From Achromobacter xylosoxidans A8 (GTDB lineage: Bacteria; Pseudomonadota; Gammaproteobacteria; Burkholderiales; Burkholderiaceae_B): DNA of 64,000 bases. The stretch lies in NCBI RefSeq assembly GCF_000165835.1, contig NC_014641.1:1-64000 (forward strand), in the 5' to 3' direction. This document shows positions 26,958-35,684 of the stretch, piece by piece. A program made the translations under genes and the position numbers. Numbering within the stretch: position 1 is the first letter of the stretch; each line of letters begins with the position of its first letter. The notes under the pieces were generated by a model, which was not told where the DNA came from, did no database searches, and was given only the letters and a program-made list of their open reading frames with translations.

Positions 26958-27338
26958 TTATCGTAGGATGTGTGCTTGGTCAGAGAAGCGCATGGTCACG
27001 GTCATCCCGCCCTCCATTAGTAGCCACTTCTTGATCTCGGGTATGTAAACCCCATTTTTAATGAAAGGGTCCTCGGACAAAATTTGATGAGCAGCCTCCA
27101 GGGTCGAGGCCCTGATAATTGACATCCCTCCCGCAGCCCCCGGCACACCGGCCTGCTCGGAAACAAAAGGCCCTGACGCGAATAGCTCTCCGCGTTTCTC
27201 AGCGCTAATTGCCCACTGCAGATGAGCCTCTAGAAGCCCTTGAAATTTTGACAAATCGGCCGGAGTACGAATAACCACATAAAACGACTTATTCAGCATC
27301 TGGGCCAACAGTCTTTGAGCGCCCTCGGAGACTTCCAT
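26958..27338 (-). CDS. YCII-like (YciI domain) protein
   Basis: About 126 aa from the ATG at 27338. YciI-type ferredoxin-like fold with FYVVIRTPADLSKFQ, a His in LEAHLQWA and the GPFVSEQAGVPGAAGGMSIIRASTLEAAHQILSEDPF region (abridged) that is typical of the family. Some members act in aromatic pathways, for example the dehydrochlorinase TftG. It lies one base after the extradiol dioxygenase gene, so an isomerase or lyase role in the same pathway is plausible but unproven. Confidence 0.75.
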   Translation of the reverse strand: MEVSEGAQRLLAQMLNKSFYVVIRTPADLSKFQGLLEAHLQWAISAEKRGELFASGPFVSEQAGVPGAAGGMSIIRASTLEAAHQILSEDPFIKNGVYIPEIKKWLLMEGGMTVTMRFSDQAHILR

Positions 27339-27339
27339 A

Positions 27340-28269
27340 TCAATCAGGCTCCTCGAAGTTAAGTACGAAATCATCAGGCGGGGGCATAGCAGCCCATACC
27401 GCAGTGATTTCCTCAGGTCCCACGTTCAAAGGAACCCAACCGCTGTCATCTTCGGGAATCACGTCAATATCCCAAAAGTACTCAACCAAACTTCCCCAAG
27501 GATCTCGAATGTAATGGAAGTAGTTCGACCCACCTATGTGACGCCCAAGGCCAAAACCGTCTTTGTATCCAGCGCGTAACAACGTCTGCGCGCCTATTTC
27601 TATCTGATCAAGATCCGAGACTTCGAAACTCATATGATGCAAGCCGGTATGCGAGCTTTTTGCGAATGCAATCATGTGATGATCTCCGCCAGCCGCCCCG
27701 CGCAAAAACGCCAAAATGTCGAACGCCCGATCAGACACCTTCATTCCCAATAGCTGGGTGTAGAAGTCAACTGACCTGTCAACGTCGGGACTGAACTTAA
27801 TTAGATGGCCTAACCGTAAAGGCACTGCCTTTTTACTTCGGGTAGAGACGTCGCAAGCACGCTCACCAATGCGACGATAGCGCCCATGCGCATTAATTTC
27901 AGGGGGCAGCGGACTAACGCAAGGTGCCGGCTCGGCAACCCGAACATTAAGCCAGTCCCCGTGCGGGTCTTGAAACCAAACTCCGTCTAATCCAACATCA
28001 AACGGTGGGTTACTACTTAACGCGACTCCTGCCGCATTAAGGCGAGACATTAATGTCGCCATACCTGGACCGTTCGTGCCCAAAGAAACATAGGCCAACC
28101 TTTTTTTAGCGCCTTGAATTAATCGAATTTGGTCTTGGTCTCGCCCTGGGCAACGAAACACCAAATCGTTACCCACCGCCCGCGCTTCCAAGCCAAACAA
28201 TTCATAGAACGCCCTCCCAACCTCTAAGTCGGGGACGAGAATACCAACATGCAAAAGTGAACGAATCAT
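27340..28269 (-). CDS. Two-domain extradiol ring-cleavage dioxygenase (VOC superfamily)
   Basis: 309-aa type I extradiol dioxygenase. The N-terminal VOC domain (about 1-115) lacks metal ligands. The C-terminal domain has likely Fe(II) ligands His in RLGHLIKF (about 154), His in GLHHMSFEV (about 211) and Glu in SLVEYFWD (about 264). The family cleaves 2,3-dihydroxybiphenyl, catechols and related diols next to a hydroxyl. The neighbouring oxygenase is salicylate-5-hydroxylase-like and would make gentisate, which is usually cleaved by cupin enzymes, so the substrate is open. Confidence 0.85.
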   Translation of the reverse strand: MIRSLLHVGILVPDLEVGRAFYELFGLEARAVGNDLVFRCPGRDQDQIRLIQGAKKRLAYVSLGTNGPGMATLMSRLNAAGVALSSNPPFDVGLDGVWFQDPHGDWLNVRVAEPAPCVSPLPPEINAHGRYRRIGERACDVSTRSKKAVPLRLGHLIKFSPDVDRSVDFYTQLLGMKVSDRAFDILAFLRGAAGGDHHMIAFAKSSHTGLHHMSFEVSDLDQIEIGAQTLLRAGYKDGFGLGRHIGGSNYFHYIRDPWGSLVEYFWDIDVIPEDDSGWVPLNVGPEEITAVWAAMPPPDDFVLNFEEPD

Positions 28270-28281
28270 AAAAGACTACCT

Positions 28282-28596
28282 TTAGCTGACGGGTGAAAAT
28301 GGTGCGGGAGTTAATAGCTCTGTCGATTGGCGCTCTATCATTGAGCCCGCTCTGCCGACAAAACTCTTCCATTGCGGATTGCCAGAAAGTATCGCCTTAC
28401 GACGCGTACGATCCTCAAACGAATCAAAACCCCACAACTGAATCACACGGTTCAAATCGCCGGTCTCGGAAAAGTAATAACCCAACAGCCTTCCAAGCGC
28501 CCCTGCCTGGATAGCAAGGCCCTCTGCTTCATATAAACTCAGAAATGTCGAAACTGACCCTGGCTTCAACCAATATGTACGTTGTTCAACAAGCAT
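28282..28596 (-). CDS. NIPSNAP-family protein
   Basis: 104-aa dimeric alpha/beta-barrel protein of the NIPSNAP family: MLVEQRTYWLKPGSVSTFL at the N-terminus, then GLLGYYFSETGDLNRVIQLW-like and WGFDSFEDRTRRKAILS. Members are common in aromatic and halo-organic gene clusters but have no settled function. Located 12 bases upstream of the extradiol gene with TCCCTCC (GGAGGGA on the coding strand) before its ATG. Confidence 0.8.
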   Translation of the reverse strand: MLVEQRTYWLKPGSVSTFLSLYEAEGLAIQAGALGRLLGYYFSETGDLNRVIQLWGFDSFEDRTRRKAILSGNPQWKSFVGRAGSMIERQSTELLTPAPFSPVS

Positions 28597-28610
28597 GAAT
28601 CCCTCCGTTC

Positions 28611-29513
28611 CTAAATTTTGTCGCCTTGAGACTCGGCCTCGAGCAACTTAATTACTGCAGCGATATCCTCGTTTTGTAAACCTTGTTCAATAGCACGCCT
28701 GAAATACGGAACCGCAGCAGCATATAAAGGCGCAGAACAACCCAGCTCTGACACGAGCTCTTGCCCAAGATCGAGATATTTTTCAAGGGTGATAAACGAA
28801 CCTGGGGCCGGCTCGAACTTGCGGCTAGCCATAATTGGCGCACGCACGCTCATCATTGCGGATGCACCTGCCCCTACCGACAAAACCCGCGCCAGCAGGT
28901 CTGGCGAAAACCCTGCGCGAGTACCTAAGTTCATTGCCTCGGCCGCAGCCAACGTATTCACAGTAACTAAATAATTCGCAATCAACTTCATAGAGACCGC
29001 GGTTCCGAAGGCGCCCAAAAAGAAACGGTTATCAGTGATGGCTTGCAGCAAGGGCTCACACTTTTCATAAACCGAATCGGTACCGCCGACATAAAAGCAC
29101 GCTTTGCGTGCTAAAACCAACGATGGTGAACCGCTCAGCTCCGCCTCAAGAATATTAGCCCCCGTTGCTTGAATTTTTTCAGCCTGCATCAATTTGAAGC
29201 TCTTACGATAGGTTCCAACTTCCACTACCGTTTTCCCATCTTTCAAAAGGGGCAAAATGCCGCCGACGCCCTCTAGGACAGCATTTGAAGCGGACTCATT
29301 CGGAAGACACAGAAAAATGAAGTCTGCCTGCTGTACCACCAGAGACGGGGTGTCGACCAGCTCGCCGCCGGCATCCACAAAAGCCTGCGCTTCGTTGCGA
29401 TTTCTCCTATACCCAACGACTCGATAGCCCATATCGAGTAAATTGCTTGCAATTGCTGAGCCCAATTGTCCGATGCCAATGATGCCCACTACCCCGGATA
29501 TTTCTTGTGCCAT
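28611..29513 (-). CDS. NAD(P)-dependent 3-hydroxyisobutyrate dehydrogenase-family oxidoreductase
   Basis: 300-aa beta-hydroxyacid dehydrogenase. Rossmann motif VGIIGIGQLGSAIASNLLD (about residues 8-26), substrate-binding EAELSGSP (the family has DAPVSGG here, a notable variation), catalytic Lys in MKLIANYLV (about 176). First gene of the small cluster ending in the truncated hydrolase; the stop is 14 bases before the NIPSNAP gene. The substrate could be an intermediate of the extradiol pathway, but this is inference. Confidence 0.83.
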   Translation of the reverse strand: MAQEISGVVGIIGIGQLGSAIASNLLDMGYRVVGYRRNRNEAQAFVDAGGELVDTPSLVVQQADFIFLCLPNESASNAVLEGVGGILPLLKDGKTVVEVGTYRKSFKLMQAEKIQATGANILEAELSGSPSLVLARKACFYVGGTDSVYEKCEPLLQAITDNRFFLGAFGTAVSMKLIANYLVTVNTLAAAEAMNLGTRAGFSPDLLARVLSVGAGASAMMSVRAPIMASRKFEPAPGSFITLEKYLDLGQELVSELGCSAPLYAAAVPYFRRAIEQGLQNEDIAAVIKLLEAESQGDKI

Positions 29514-29749
29514 GTCTCCGACCTACTTTAATAGTCTTATTTTTTCATTTTATGCAGTCTTAACGCATCAAGCCATACGCAGACGTTGATTGTTAAGTAT
29601 TAACAGGATTTATGCTTTAGAGTAACAAGAGGGCGTCAAATGCTTATAAGTTCGACAATGACCCAGCGTTAATCGCCGATACGCTGGGCCATCTCAATAA
29701 AGATACGTAACAATAGGTAGCTTAAATAATGCGAACCTGCAAAATCTAG
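29514..29749. other. Intergenic region upstream of the dehydrogenase gene
   Basis: 236 bases, AT-rich, between the dehydrogenase start and the stop of the binding-protein gene, both on the minus strand. It should hold the promoter for the 29513-26235 operon. I see no gene and no confident promoter boxes. Confidence 0.4.
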
Positions 29750-30742
29750 CTACTGAGTCGCCAATTGATAAAAACGATTGTCGTAGTACTTGCTGGGATC
29801 AGTTAGCGTCTTTTGAGGTCGGCCCCACTTGCTACGTAAACTCAATACCTGAGCAACGCCGTCCATCTCAATCTGAGCCTTGCGCTGCATACCTGTCTCA
29901 GGGTCCAGCAATATCCGATAGGCGGTTTCAGCCGACTGCTTGTCAGCGTTACGCATGTTGGACTGATAAATCGTGATTGCCTCTTCTTTGTTGGCAGGGT
30001 CGTATAGCCACTCTACGCCATTTATATAAGCTCGAATGTAACCCACCAATTTCTCGCGATTATCCTCAGCCCAACTTAACCGAGTACCCGCAACTAAGCC
30101 TTGATAACTTCCAAGAGCTTGAGAGGCTGTCGCCAAAACGTTATAGCCATTAGCAAGTGGCTGGACCTCAAAAGGGGATATCAGCATAGTGCCCGCATGC
30201 TTCTTATCCATTAAGTCTTTGAAACGCTGCATTACACCGCCAGCTCTCTCCACTTGAAAATCGGGCTCTCTCAGCCCTGCCCGATCCAGCAGCTCAAAGA
30301 GTACAAGCGCATACCCTGTATTGCGAGCGTCAACGGATAACGTTCTCCCCTTCAAGTCTGAGACTGTTTTGACCTCAGGCACCGTAACAAGCTTAAGAAA
30401 ACCGCGGTCAGCACCCATGACGGCCACAAGATCTGTCCCTACTTTGTCGACTTCACCTTGCCCCTCTCGATAAGCTATCAAGTTATCGATGGCAGTCATG
30501 GCGATATCATATTTCCCGTCAATTAAGTTACTGAGCTGGTACGAGGAACTGGGCGTTGGCGTAACGTTGACTGAAACGCCTTGCTGTTGGAAGTATCCCT
30601 TGTTTTGAGCCACCCAGATGGGCCAATTGAAGCCTCCGGGAAAGACAATAACCTCGAGTGCTTTTTCTGCTGAGGCAACCCCGCAAGAGAGCACTCCCCC
30701 GCTTAAAATAAGACCTGCCAACATCCGAGCGAAGCTGCGCAT
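29750..30742 (-). CDS. NMT1/SsuA-type ABC transporter substrate-binding protein
   Basis: 330-aa periplasmic binding protein of the NMT1/TauA/SsuA group. Signal peptide ending near GVASA (about residue 25), then EVIVFPGGFNWPIWVAQNKGYF and the mid-domain LKGRTLSVDARNTGYALVLF. No ATPase or permease of the nitrate/taurine type lies next to it, so it may be an orphan receptor or may have lost its partners. Ligand unknown; an aromatic acid would fit the neighbourhood. Confidence 0.83.
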   Translation of the reverse strand: MRSFARMLAGLILSGGVLSCGVASAEKALEVIVFPGGFNWPIWVAQNKGYFQQQGVSVNVTPTPSSSYQLSNLIDGKYDIAMTAIDNLIAYREGQGEVDKVGTDLVAVMGADRGFLKLVTVPEVKTVSDLKGRTLSVDARNTGYALVLFELLDRAGLREPDFQVERAGGVMQRFKDLMDKKHAGTMLISPFEVQPLANGYNVLATASQALGSYQGLVAGTRLSWAEDNREKLVGYIRAYINGVEWLYDPANKEEAITIYQSNMRNADKQSAETAYRILLDPETGMQRKAQIEMDGVAQVLSLRSKWGRPQKTLTDPSKYYDNRFYQLATQ

Positions 30743-31054
30743 TTGTTGTCTCCTTAATTTGCGTTTTGATCTAAGTCATGCGATTTTGACTAATCGCGCA
30801 AATAGTATGACCAGCCGCAGAGTACGAACAAAGACGCCTAAGCTAATAGTTTCTTATAAAGGCGATTTATACGTTACCAGAATGAAATTCTATGTCCGCA
30901 CAGAGGTAAGAGCGAATCACAAGGTGCGATTTCCCCTATTTTTAGGTCCGCAAACATTCAATATCCGCGTAAGCACACTGTTATGACCCAAGTTCCCACA
31001 TTCGAAGCCAACGAAAAATACGGCGTCTCGAACAACTAACAGCTTTTATGTAGA
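30743..31054. other. 312-base AT-rich intergenic region
   Basis: Lies between the binding-protein gene and the stop of the LysR gene, both on the minus strand, so it should contain the binding-protein promoter. I find no coding frame with family resemblance and no RNA gene. Confidence 0.4.
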
Positions 31055-31963
31055 CTAGCCGTCCACAACAAGGCTAGCGCCATAAGTACTCGCTATTAAT
31101 TCCCTCAGCCACTGATTAGCAGGGTCTCGATGGAAACGATCATGCCAATAAAGCGCGATTTCGAATGGCGGCAACGATAGCGGGACTGGCTTGATGACCA
31201 AATCGTAATGATTTGATAATGTCTCCGCCAGTACCGCAGGCGCGCACCATACCAGGTCGGACGAAACTATAAAGTGCGGCGCAGACAAATACTGGGGCAA
31301 TCGAAGCTTAATGTTATTGCGGGCCCCGGCCTCAACCAACGCACGCTCAATCACCAAATGCCCACTGCCAGAGTATTCAACCAATAAATGGTTTTGAGCA
31401 CGAAACAAGTCGTAGGTTAACTCTTCGTTTGCTAAAGGATGGCAGGCACTCATCACGCAAACGTAGTGTTGCTCAAAAAGCACCCGACGATGAATAGCGG
31501 TTTCCAGCGAAGGCAAAAACCCGAGCGCCAAATCTATGCGACCACTAGCAAGGCCAGTGACGGTTTCATCTATCGGTAAAAACGTTGTCCTTAGTCGAAC
31601 ACCTGGCGCAAGGAGAGCGATTTTCTGCAGAATTCTCGGAAAGTAGACTACTTCGCCAATATCACGCGTTCTAATTGTGAACTGCCGACGAGCAGTCTCT
31701 GGACAAAAGGGCACATGCGCATTAGCAGTGGTACGTATCATTGCAAGCGCTGTCAATAATGGCTGAGCTGCGTTTACCGCATAAGGCGTAGGCTCCATGC
31801 GTCGCCCTACCTGTGTAAACAACTTATCCCCATGCTCATTACGCAATCGCTTCAATGCACTGCTAACTGCCGCTTGAGTCAAGCCCAGGCTTTCGGCGGC
31901 AAGAGTAACCGAGCGATCCCTCCACATCGCCTCAAAGACGTATAGTAAGTTCAAGTCTTTCAT
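31055..31963 (-). CDS. LysR-type regulator (NahR/NodD group)
   Basis: 302-aa LysR protein: DLNLLYVFEAMWRDRSVTLAAESLGLTQAAVSSALKRLR (abridged: wHTH at residues 2-60) followed by a sensor domain with FTIRTRDIGEVVYFPRIL. The DLNLL...VF opening and DIGE motif mark the NahR/DntR/NagR group that responds to salicylate-like aromatics. The ATG at 31963 is used rather than the GTG at 31966. It lies downstream of livF on the same strand. A second regulator of this group is at 41043-41975. Confidence 0.88.
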   Translation of the reverse strand: MKDLNLLYVFEAMWRDRSVTLAAESLGLTQAAVSSALKRLRNEHGDKLFTQVGRRMEPTPYAVNAAQPLLTALAMIRTTANAHVPFCPETARRQFTIRTRDIGEVVYFPRILQKIALLAPGVRLRTTFLPIDETVTGLASGRIDLALGFLPSLETAIHRRVLFEQHYVCVMSACHPLANEELTYDLFRAQNHLLVEYSGSGHLVIERALVEAGARNNIKLRLPQYLSAPHFIVSSDLVWCAPAVLAETLSNHYDLVIKPVPLSLPPFEIALYWHDRFHRDPANQWLRELIASTYGASLVVDG

Positions 31964-32487
31964 CACACGCTGTACCCTTTTAGCTCAACAACTTACATCA
32001 CTCAAACTCCCAAGTACTGGCTGACTACCTTCGGATCATTTCTTAAATCGCCTGAAGTGCCCGACCACACAACTTGCCCCTTTTCAAGCACATAATGGCG
32101 ATCAGCAAACCCAAGCAATGCCCCGACGTTCTTGTCGACCACAATTTGCGACATGCCCTCGGCCTTAAGGGCCGTTAATGCGGCCCAGATTTCAGCGCGA
32201 ATCAGGGGCGCCAGGCCCTCGGTGGCTTCGTCAAGCACCAGCAAACGCGGGTTTGTCATCAGCGCACGACCAATGGCCAGCATTTGCTGCTCGCCACCCG
32301 ATAACTGACCACCGAAGTTCGTGCGCCGCTCTTTCAGACGGGGAAAGAACTGATAAACGCGATCAAGCGTCCAGGGCGCGACCCCTTGCCCACCGCTAAC
32401 CGGCGGACGTGCGGTGGCGACAAGGTTTTCCTCGACCGTTAAATTGGGGAACACCTGACGACCTTCAGGGACAAGCCCCAACCCTAG

Positions 32488-33685
32488 GGAAGGTCTGAAC
32501 AAGGCGTTTTGAGAATTTGCATTTTCAGTCCAACCGCCCCAATTTTCATAATGCAGAAAAGTTGCTCAAAAATAGGCCGGAATCGGAGCAATTTCCGCCC
32601 TGACAGGCCCGTTTTTGGCGCTCTGCTCCCATTTCGGGCGCACCTATCCTGCCGTGGCCATCAAATGATGGCGCACCTTCCACAGGTTGGCCAACGTAAA
32701 CAGCATCTTCAACTGCGCCGTGTTCTTGGCCAGGCCCCGGTAGCGCACCTTGGTGAAGCCAAACTGGCATTTGATCACCCTGAACGGATGTTCCACGCGA
32801 GAGCGCAGGCTCGCCTTGGCACGTTCATAAGATTCCAGCATCCGGCCCATATTGCCCTTGCCCAATGCCCGACGCTTGCCAGGGCGCATGGCAATGTGCC
32901 ACCGTACCTTCAAGCCTTGATTTTCCTCGCGCTTCTCGACGCCCTGGTAGCCCGCATCGCCCAGCACCAGTTCCTCCTCACCATGCAGCAGCGCATGCGC
33001 CTGGGTGACATCGCTGATGTTGGCCGCTGTGCCGATCACGGTATGCACCAGCCCCGTCATGTCCACGCCGATATGCGCCTTCATGCCAAAGTGCCACTGA
33101 TTGCCCTTCTTGGCCTGGTGCATCTCGGGGTCGCGGGTACCCGTGGCATTCTTGGTGGAACTGGGCGCTTCGATGATCGTGGCATCCACGATCGTGCCCT
33201 TGCGCACCGTGATGCCCTGGTCGGCCAACAGCAGATTGACCGCCTCCAGCGCATCGGCCGCGATGTCGTGCTTCTCCAGCAGGTGGCGGAAGTTCAAGAT
33301 CGTCGTCTCGTCAGGAATACTGCCACGGCTCAGCGAGAGCTTGGCAAAGTGGCGTATCGAGGTACTGTCATACAGCGCCTCTTCCATGGCCGGGTCCGAC
33401 AGATTGAACCACTGCTGCATGAAGTGGATGCGCAGCATCACTTCCAACGGATAGGGCCTGCGGCCATTGCCCGGCTTCGGGTAGTGCGGTTCGACCAGAT
33501 CGGCGAAAACCTTCCAGGGAACGGCCCGTTCCATCTGGGCGAGAAACTTCTCGCGGCGGGTGACCTTGCGCTTGCCGGCAAACTCGGCGTCGGAGAATCC
33601 CAACTGGCTCATCGGGGGCTTCCTGATTGGGGTTCGTTCAACAACCTACATTCTGACAGGTCCAGAGGACTTGTTCAGAGGTTCC
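32488..33685 (-). mobile_element. IS5-family insertion sequence, copy 1 (in livF)
   Basis: 1198-bp element with imperfect terminal inverted repeats, GGAAGGTCTGAACAAG at the left and GGAACCTCTGAACAAG (complement) at the right. Flanked by a 4-bp duplication CTAG (32484-32487 and 33686-33689), the YTAR target of IS5 elements. One transposase on the minus strand. Inverted relative to copy 2 at 37265-38462, with identical transposase translation. Confidence 0.96.
32644..33612 (-). CDS. IS5-family transposase (copy 1)
   Basis: 322-aa DDE transposase. N-terminal DUF772-type domain ([21 protein letters not shown]), Asp in [14 protein letters not shown], second Asp in [10 protein letters not shown] and the YREK-type region seen as [16 protein letters not shown]. 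Intact, so it could supply transposition to both copies. Confidence 0.94.
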   Translation of the reverse strand: MSQLGFSDAEFAGKRKVTRREKFLAQMERAVPWKVFADLVEPHYPKPGNGRRPYPLEVMLRIHFMQQWFNLSDPAMEEALYDSTSIRHFAKLSLSRGSIPDETTILNFRHLLEKHDIAADALEAVNLLLADQGITVRKGTIVDATIIEAPSSTKNATGTRDPEMHQAKKGNQWHFGMKAHIGVDMTGLVHTVIGTAANISDVTQAHALLHGEEELVLGDAGYQGVEKREENQGLKVRWHIAMRPGKRRALGKGNMGRMLESYERAKASLRSRVEHPFRVIKCQFGFTKVRYRGLAKNTAQLKMLFTLANLWKVRHHLMATAG

Positions 33686-33931
33686 CTAGACGGGCAATGC
33701 TGTATGACGGCAGTGCGTGGGTTGCTTGCCCGACAAACTGTATTTGCCCTTTACTAACAGGCAATAGCCCAAAAATACACTTGATGGCCGTAGAGCGGCC
33801 CATGCCATTTCGCCCCAACAGCGTGACAACCTCGCCCTGGCGCACTTCAAAAGACACCCCGAATAGCGCTTGGGCACGGCCATAAGCGGCGTGGATGTCG
33901 TTAACTTGCAGTAATGCAGACATATTTTCTC

Positions 33932-34687
33932 CTAGCCGATGTGCTCGTCGCCCAAATAGACCGTTTTGACTTCCGGATTGTTACGAATCTCGTCGGGCGT
34001 GCCGGTGCACAGCACCTTGCCATACACTAACACCGTAATCCGATCTGCCAAGGCAAAGACGGCTTCCATGTCATGCTCGATTAGCAAAATGGAATGCGAG
34101 CCCTTCAGTGACTTAAGTAACTCAATAACACTTGTCGACTCTTGCGGGCTCATACCGGCCATCGGCTCGTCAAGCAGCAACACCCGCGGCTTAGCCGCCA
34201 AAGCCATGGCTAGCTCCAATTGACGACGTTCGCCATAAGCCAGCTCGGCTGCCAATACATCGGTCCGATGCGACAGCCGGGTGATCTCGAGCGCATGACG
34301 GGCAGCTTTGACGAGATCTGCCCGGCCCAACATAGGACGCCAAAAGTAGTACGCGTGGGACTTAGCGCCCATGGCAGCGAGCACCGTGTTCTCGAGCACT
34401 GTGAACTCTTCGAAAATGGAGGTGATCTGATACGAACGCAACACCCCTCGGCGAGCCCGATCGTAAATAGGTAATGCAGTGATTTTCTGACCCGCATACA
34501 CAACATCGCCCGCATCCGACCAAAGTTCTCCGGACAGCTGGTTGATTAGTGTTGTTTTGCCTGCGCCGTTCGGGCCAATAATGGCGTGCAGCTCGCCTTC
34601 ACGGACATCGATGGACACCGAGTCGGTGACCAAAAGCCCACCATAACGCTTAATAAGCGCCTGCGTTTGCAATGCCGGCTTGCTCAT
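33932..34687 (-). CDS. livG: Branched-chain-type ABC transporter ATP-binding protein LivG
   Basis: 251-aa ATPase. Walker A GPNGAGKTT (about residues 36-44), signature LAYGERRQLELA, Walker B RVLLLDEPMAGM and a C-terminal BCA_ABC_TP extension (DEIRNNPEVKTVYLG). Its ATG overlaps the livM stop and it precedes livF by 8 bases. Part of the livHMGF block that, with the binding protein at 42034-43209, would import an amino-acid-like or aromatic carboxylate. Confidence 0.92.
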   Translation of the reverse strand: MSKPALQTQALIKRYGGLLVTDSVSIDVREGELHAIIGPNGAGKTTLINQLSGELWSDAGDVVYAGQKITALPIYDRARRGVLRSYQITSIFEEFTVLENTVLAAMGAKSHAYYFWRPMLGRADLVKAARHALEITRLSHRTDVLAAELAYGERRQLELAMALAAKPRVLLLDEPMAGMSPQESTSVIELLKSLKGSHSILLIEHDMEAVFALADRITVLVYGKVLCTGTPDEIRNNPEVKTVYLGDEHIG

Positions 34688-35682
34688 ACCCGCTCTCCTT
34701 CAGGCTGCGGACCACGCTTGCCCTGGTTGCCGATACGCAGCGCCATGGCGTCGAGAAAACCGACGATACCGGCCTTACCCACCAGGCCAATCACAACAAT
34801 GGCCAGACCAAACACGGCCAACCAATGCGTTGTAAACATTTTCAGCACTTCTTCGAGACCCAAGAACGCAAGTGCCCCTAACAACGGGCCAAATACGGTA
34901 CCAATGCCGCCCAGTACCAGCATAACCACCAGATCGCCTGAAATAATCCAGGATAAGGTGGTGGGTGACGCGAAGGCATTGAGATTGGCCAGCAAGAACC
35001 CCGCCACCGAGCACAGCATTGCCGACAGCACGTAAGACACCAACAAATATTGCTGCGCCTGGAAACCGATAGCGTTAACACGACGGATGTTTTGGCGTGC
35101 GCCACGCAAGACCATGCCAAAAGGCGAGACACGCAGCTTTGCCGTCCACCAGGTTGACAGCACCAGCAGCACAAACGCCACACCGTAAACGGTATAGACA
35201 CCGCCAAAATCGAGCCCAAGCATTTTGCTGGTATTGGCAATGCTTGTGCCGTCGTCGCCCCCGTACTGCTTAAGACTGACAAACAGGAAGTACCCCATCT
35301 GAGCAAACGCCAGCGTGATCATGATGAACCCGATGCCTGTAGTGCGCAGACTGATCGCGCCGGTGATGTAACCCAACAGACCGCTGACCAGAAGGCAAAT
35401 GAACAGATGCACCCAGCCACTGTCAATGCCGTAGAACGACGGTATGGCGACGCTGTATGCACCGATACCCATAAACAACGCGTGACCAAGGCTGACCAAC
35501 CCGCCAAACCCTAAGGCGATGTTTAGCGCAACCACTGCGATAGCGTAAATAAGCACACGCGCATAGAACGCGACGTAAAAAGTGCTGTCGGTGAAATAAC
35601 CCCAAAAAGGCACCAGCGCCAACAAAAGAATAATTGCGACGGGAACCAGCGTACTTAACTTGAATGGTGTTGTTTGCGTCAT
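34684..35682 (-). CDS. livM: Branched-chain-type ABC transporter permease LivM
   Basis: 332-aa polytopic permease with ~9 hydrophobic segments. LivM motifs are visible: VALNIALGFGGLVSLGHALF and MVLRGARQNIRRVNAIGF (the EAA-like loop). Overlaps livG by ATGA and follows livH by 2 bases. The C-terminal positively charged tail is normal. Confidence 0.92.
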   Translation of the reverse strand: MTQTTPFKLSTLVPVAIILLLALVPFWGYFTDSTFYVAFYARVLIYAIAVVALNIALGFGGLVSLGHALFMGIGAYSVAIPSFYGIDSGWVHLFICLLVSGLLGYITGAISLRTTGIGFIMITLAFAQMGYFLFVSLKQYGGDDGTSIANTSKMLGLDFGGVYTVYGVAFVLLVLSTWWTAKLRVSPFGMVLRGARQNIRRVNAIGFQAQQYLLVSYVLSAMLCSVAGFLLANLNAFASPTTLSWIISGDLVVMLVLGGIGTVFGPLLGALAFLGLEEVLKMFTTHWLAVFGLAIVVIGLVGKAGIVGFLDAMALRIGNQGKRGPQPEGERV

Positions 35683-35684
35683 CG

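Larger units (their letters stand above)
32002..33923 (-). pseudogene. livF: livF-type ABC ATPase gene interrupted by an IS5-family element
   Basis: The N-terminal part (33923-33690, 78 codons, MSALLQVNDIHAAYG) and the C-terminal part (32487-32002) rejoin exactly if the IS (32488-33685) and one CTAG copy are removed: IARLG continues as LGLVPEGRQVF. The rebuilt protein is 239 aa, normal for LivF, with Q-loop region, signature LSGGEQQ, Walker B LLVLDEATEG and the C-terminal QYLGV. The Walker A is GRNGMGRST: the invariant Lys is Arg (residue 43), a second likely defect. It would power uptake of aromatic acids with LivGMHK. Confidence 0.9.
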
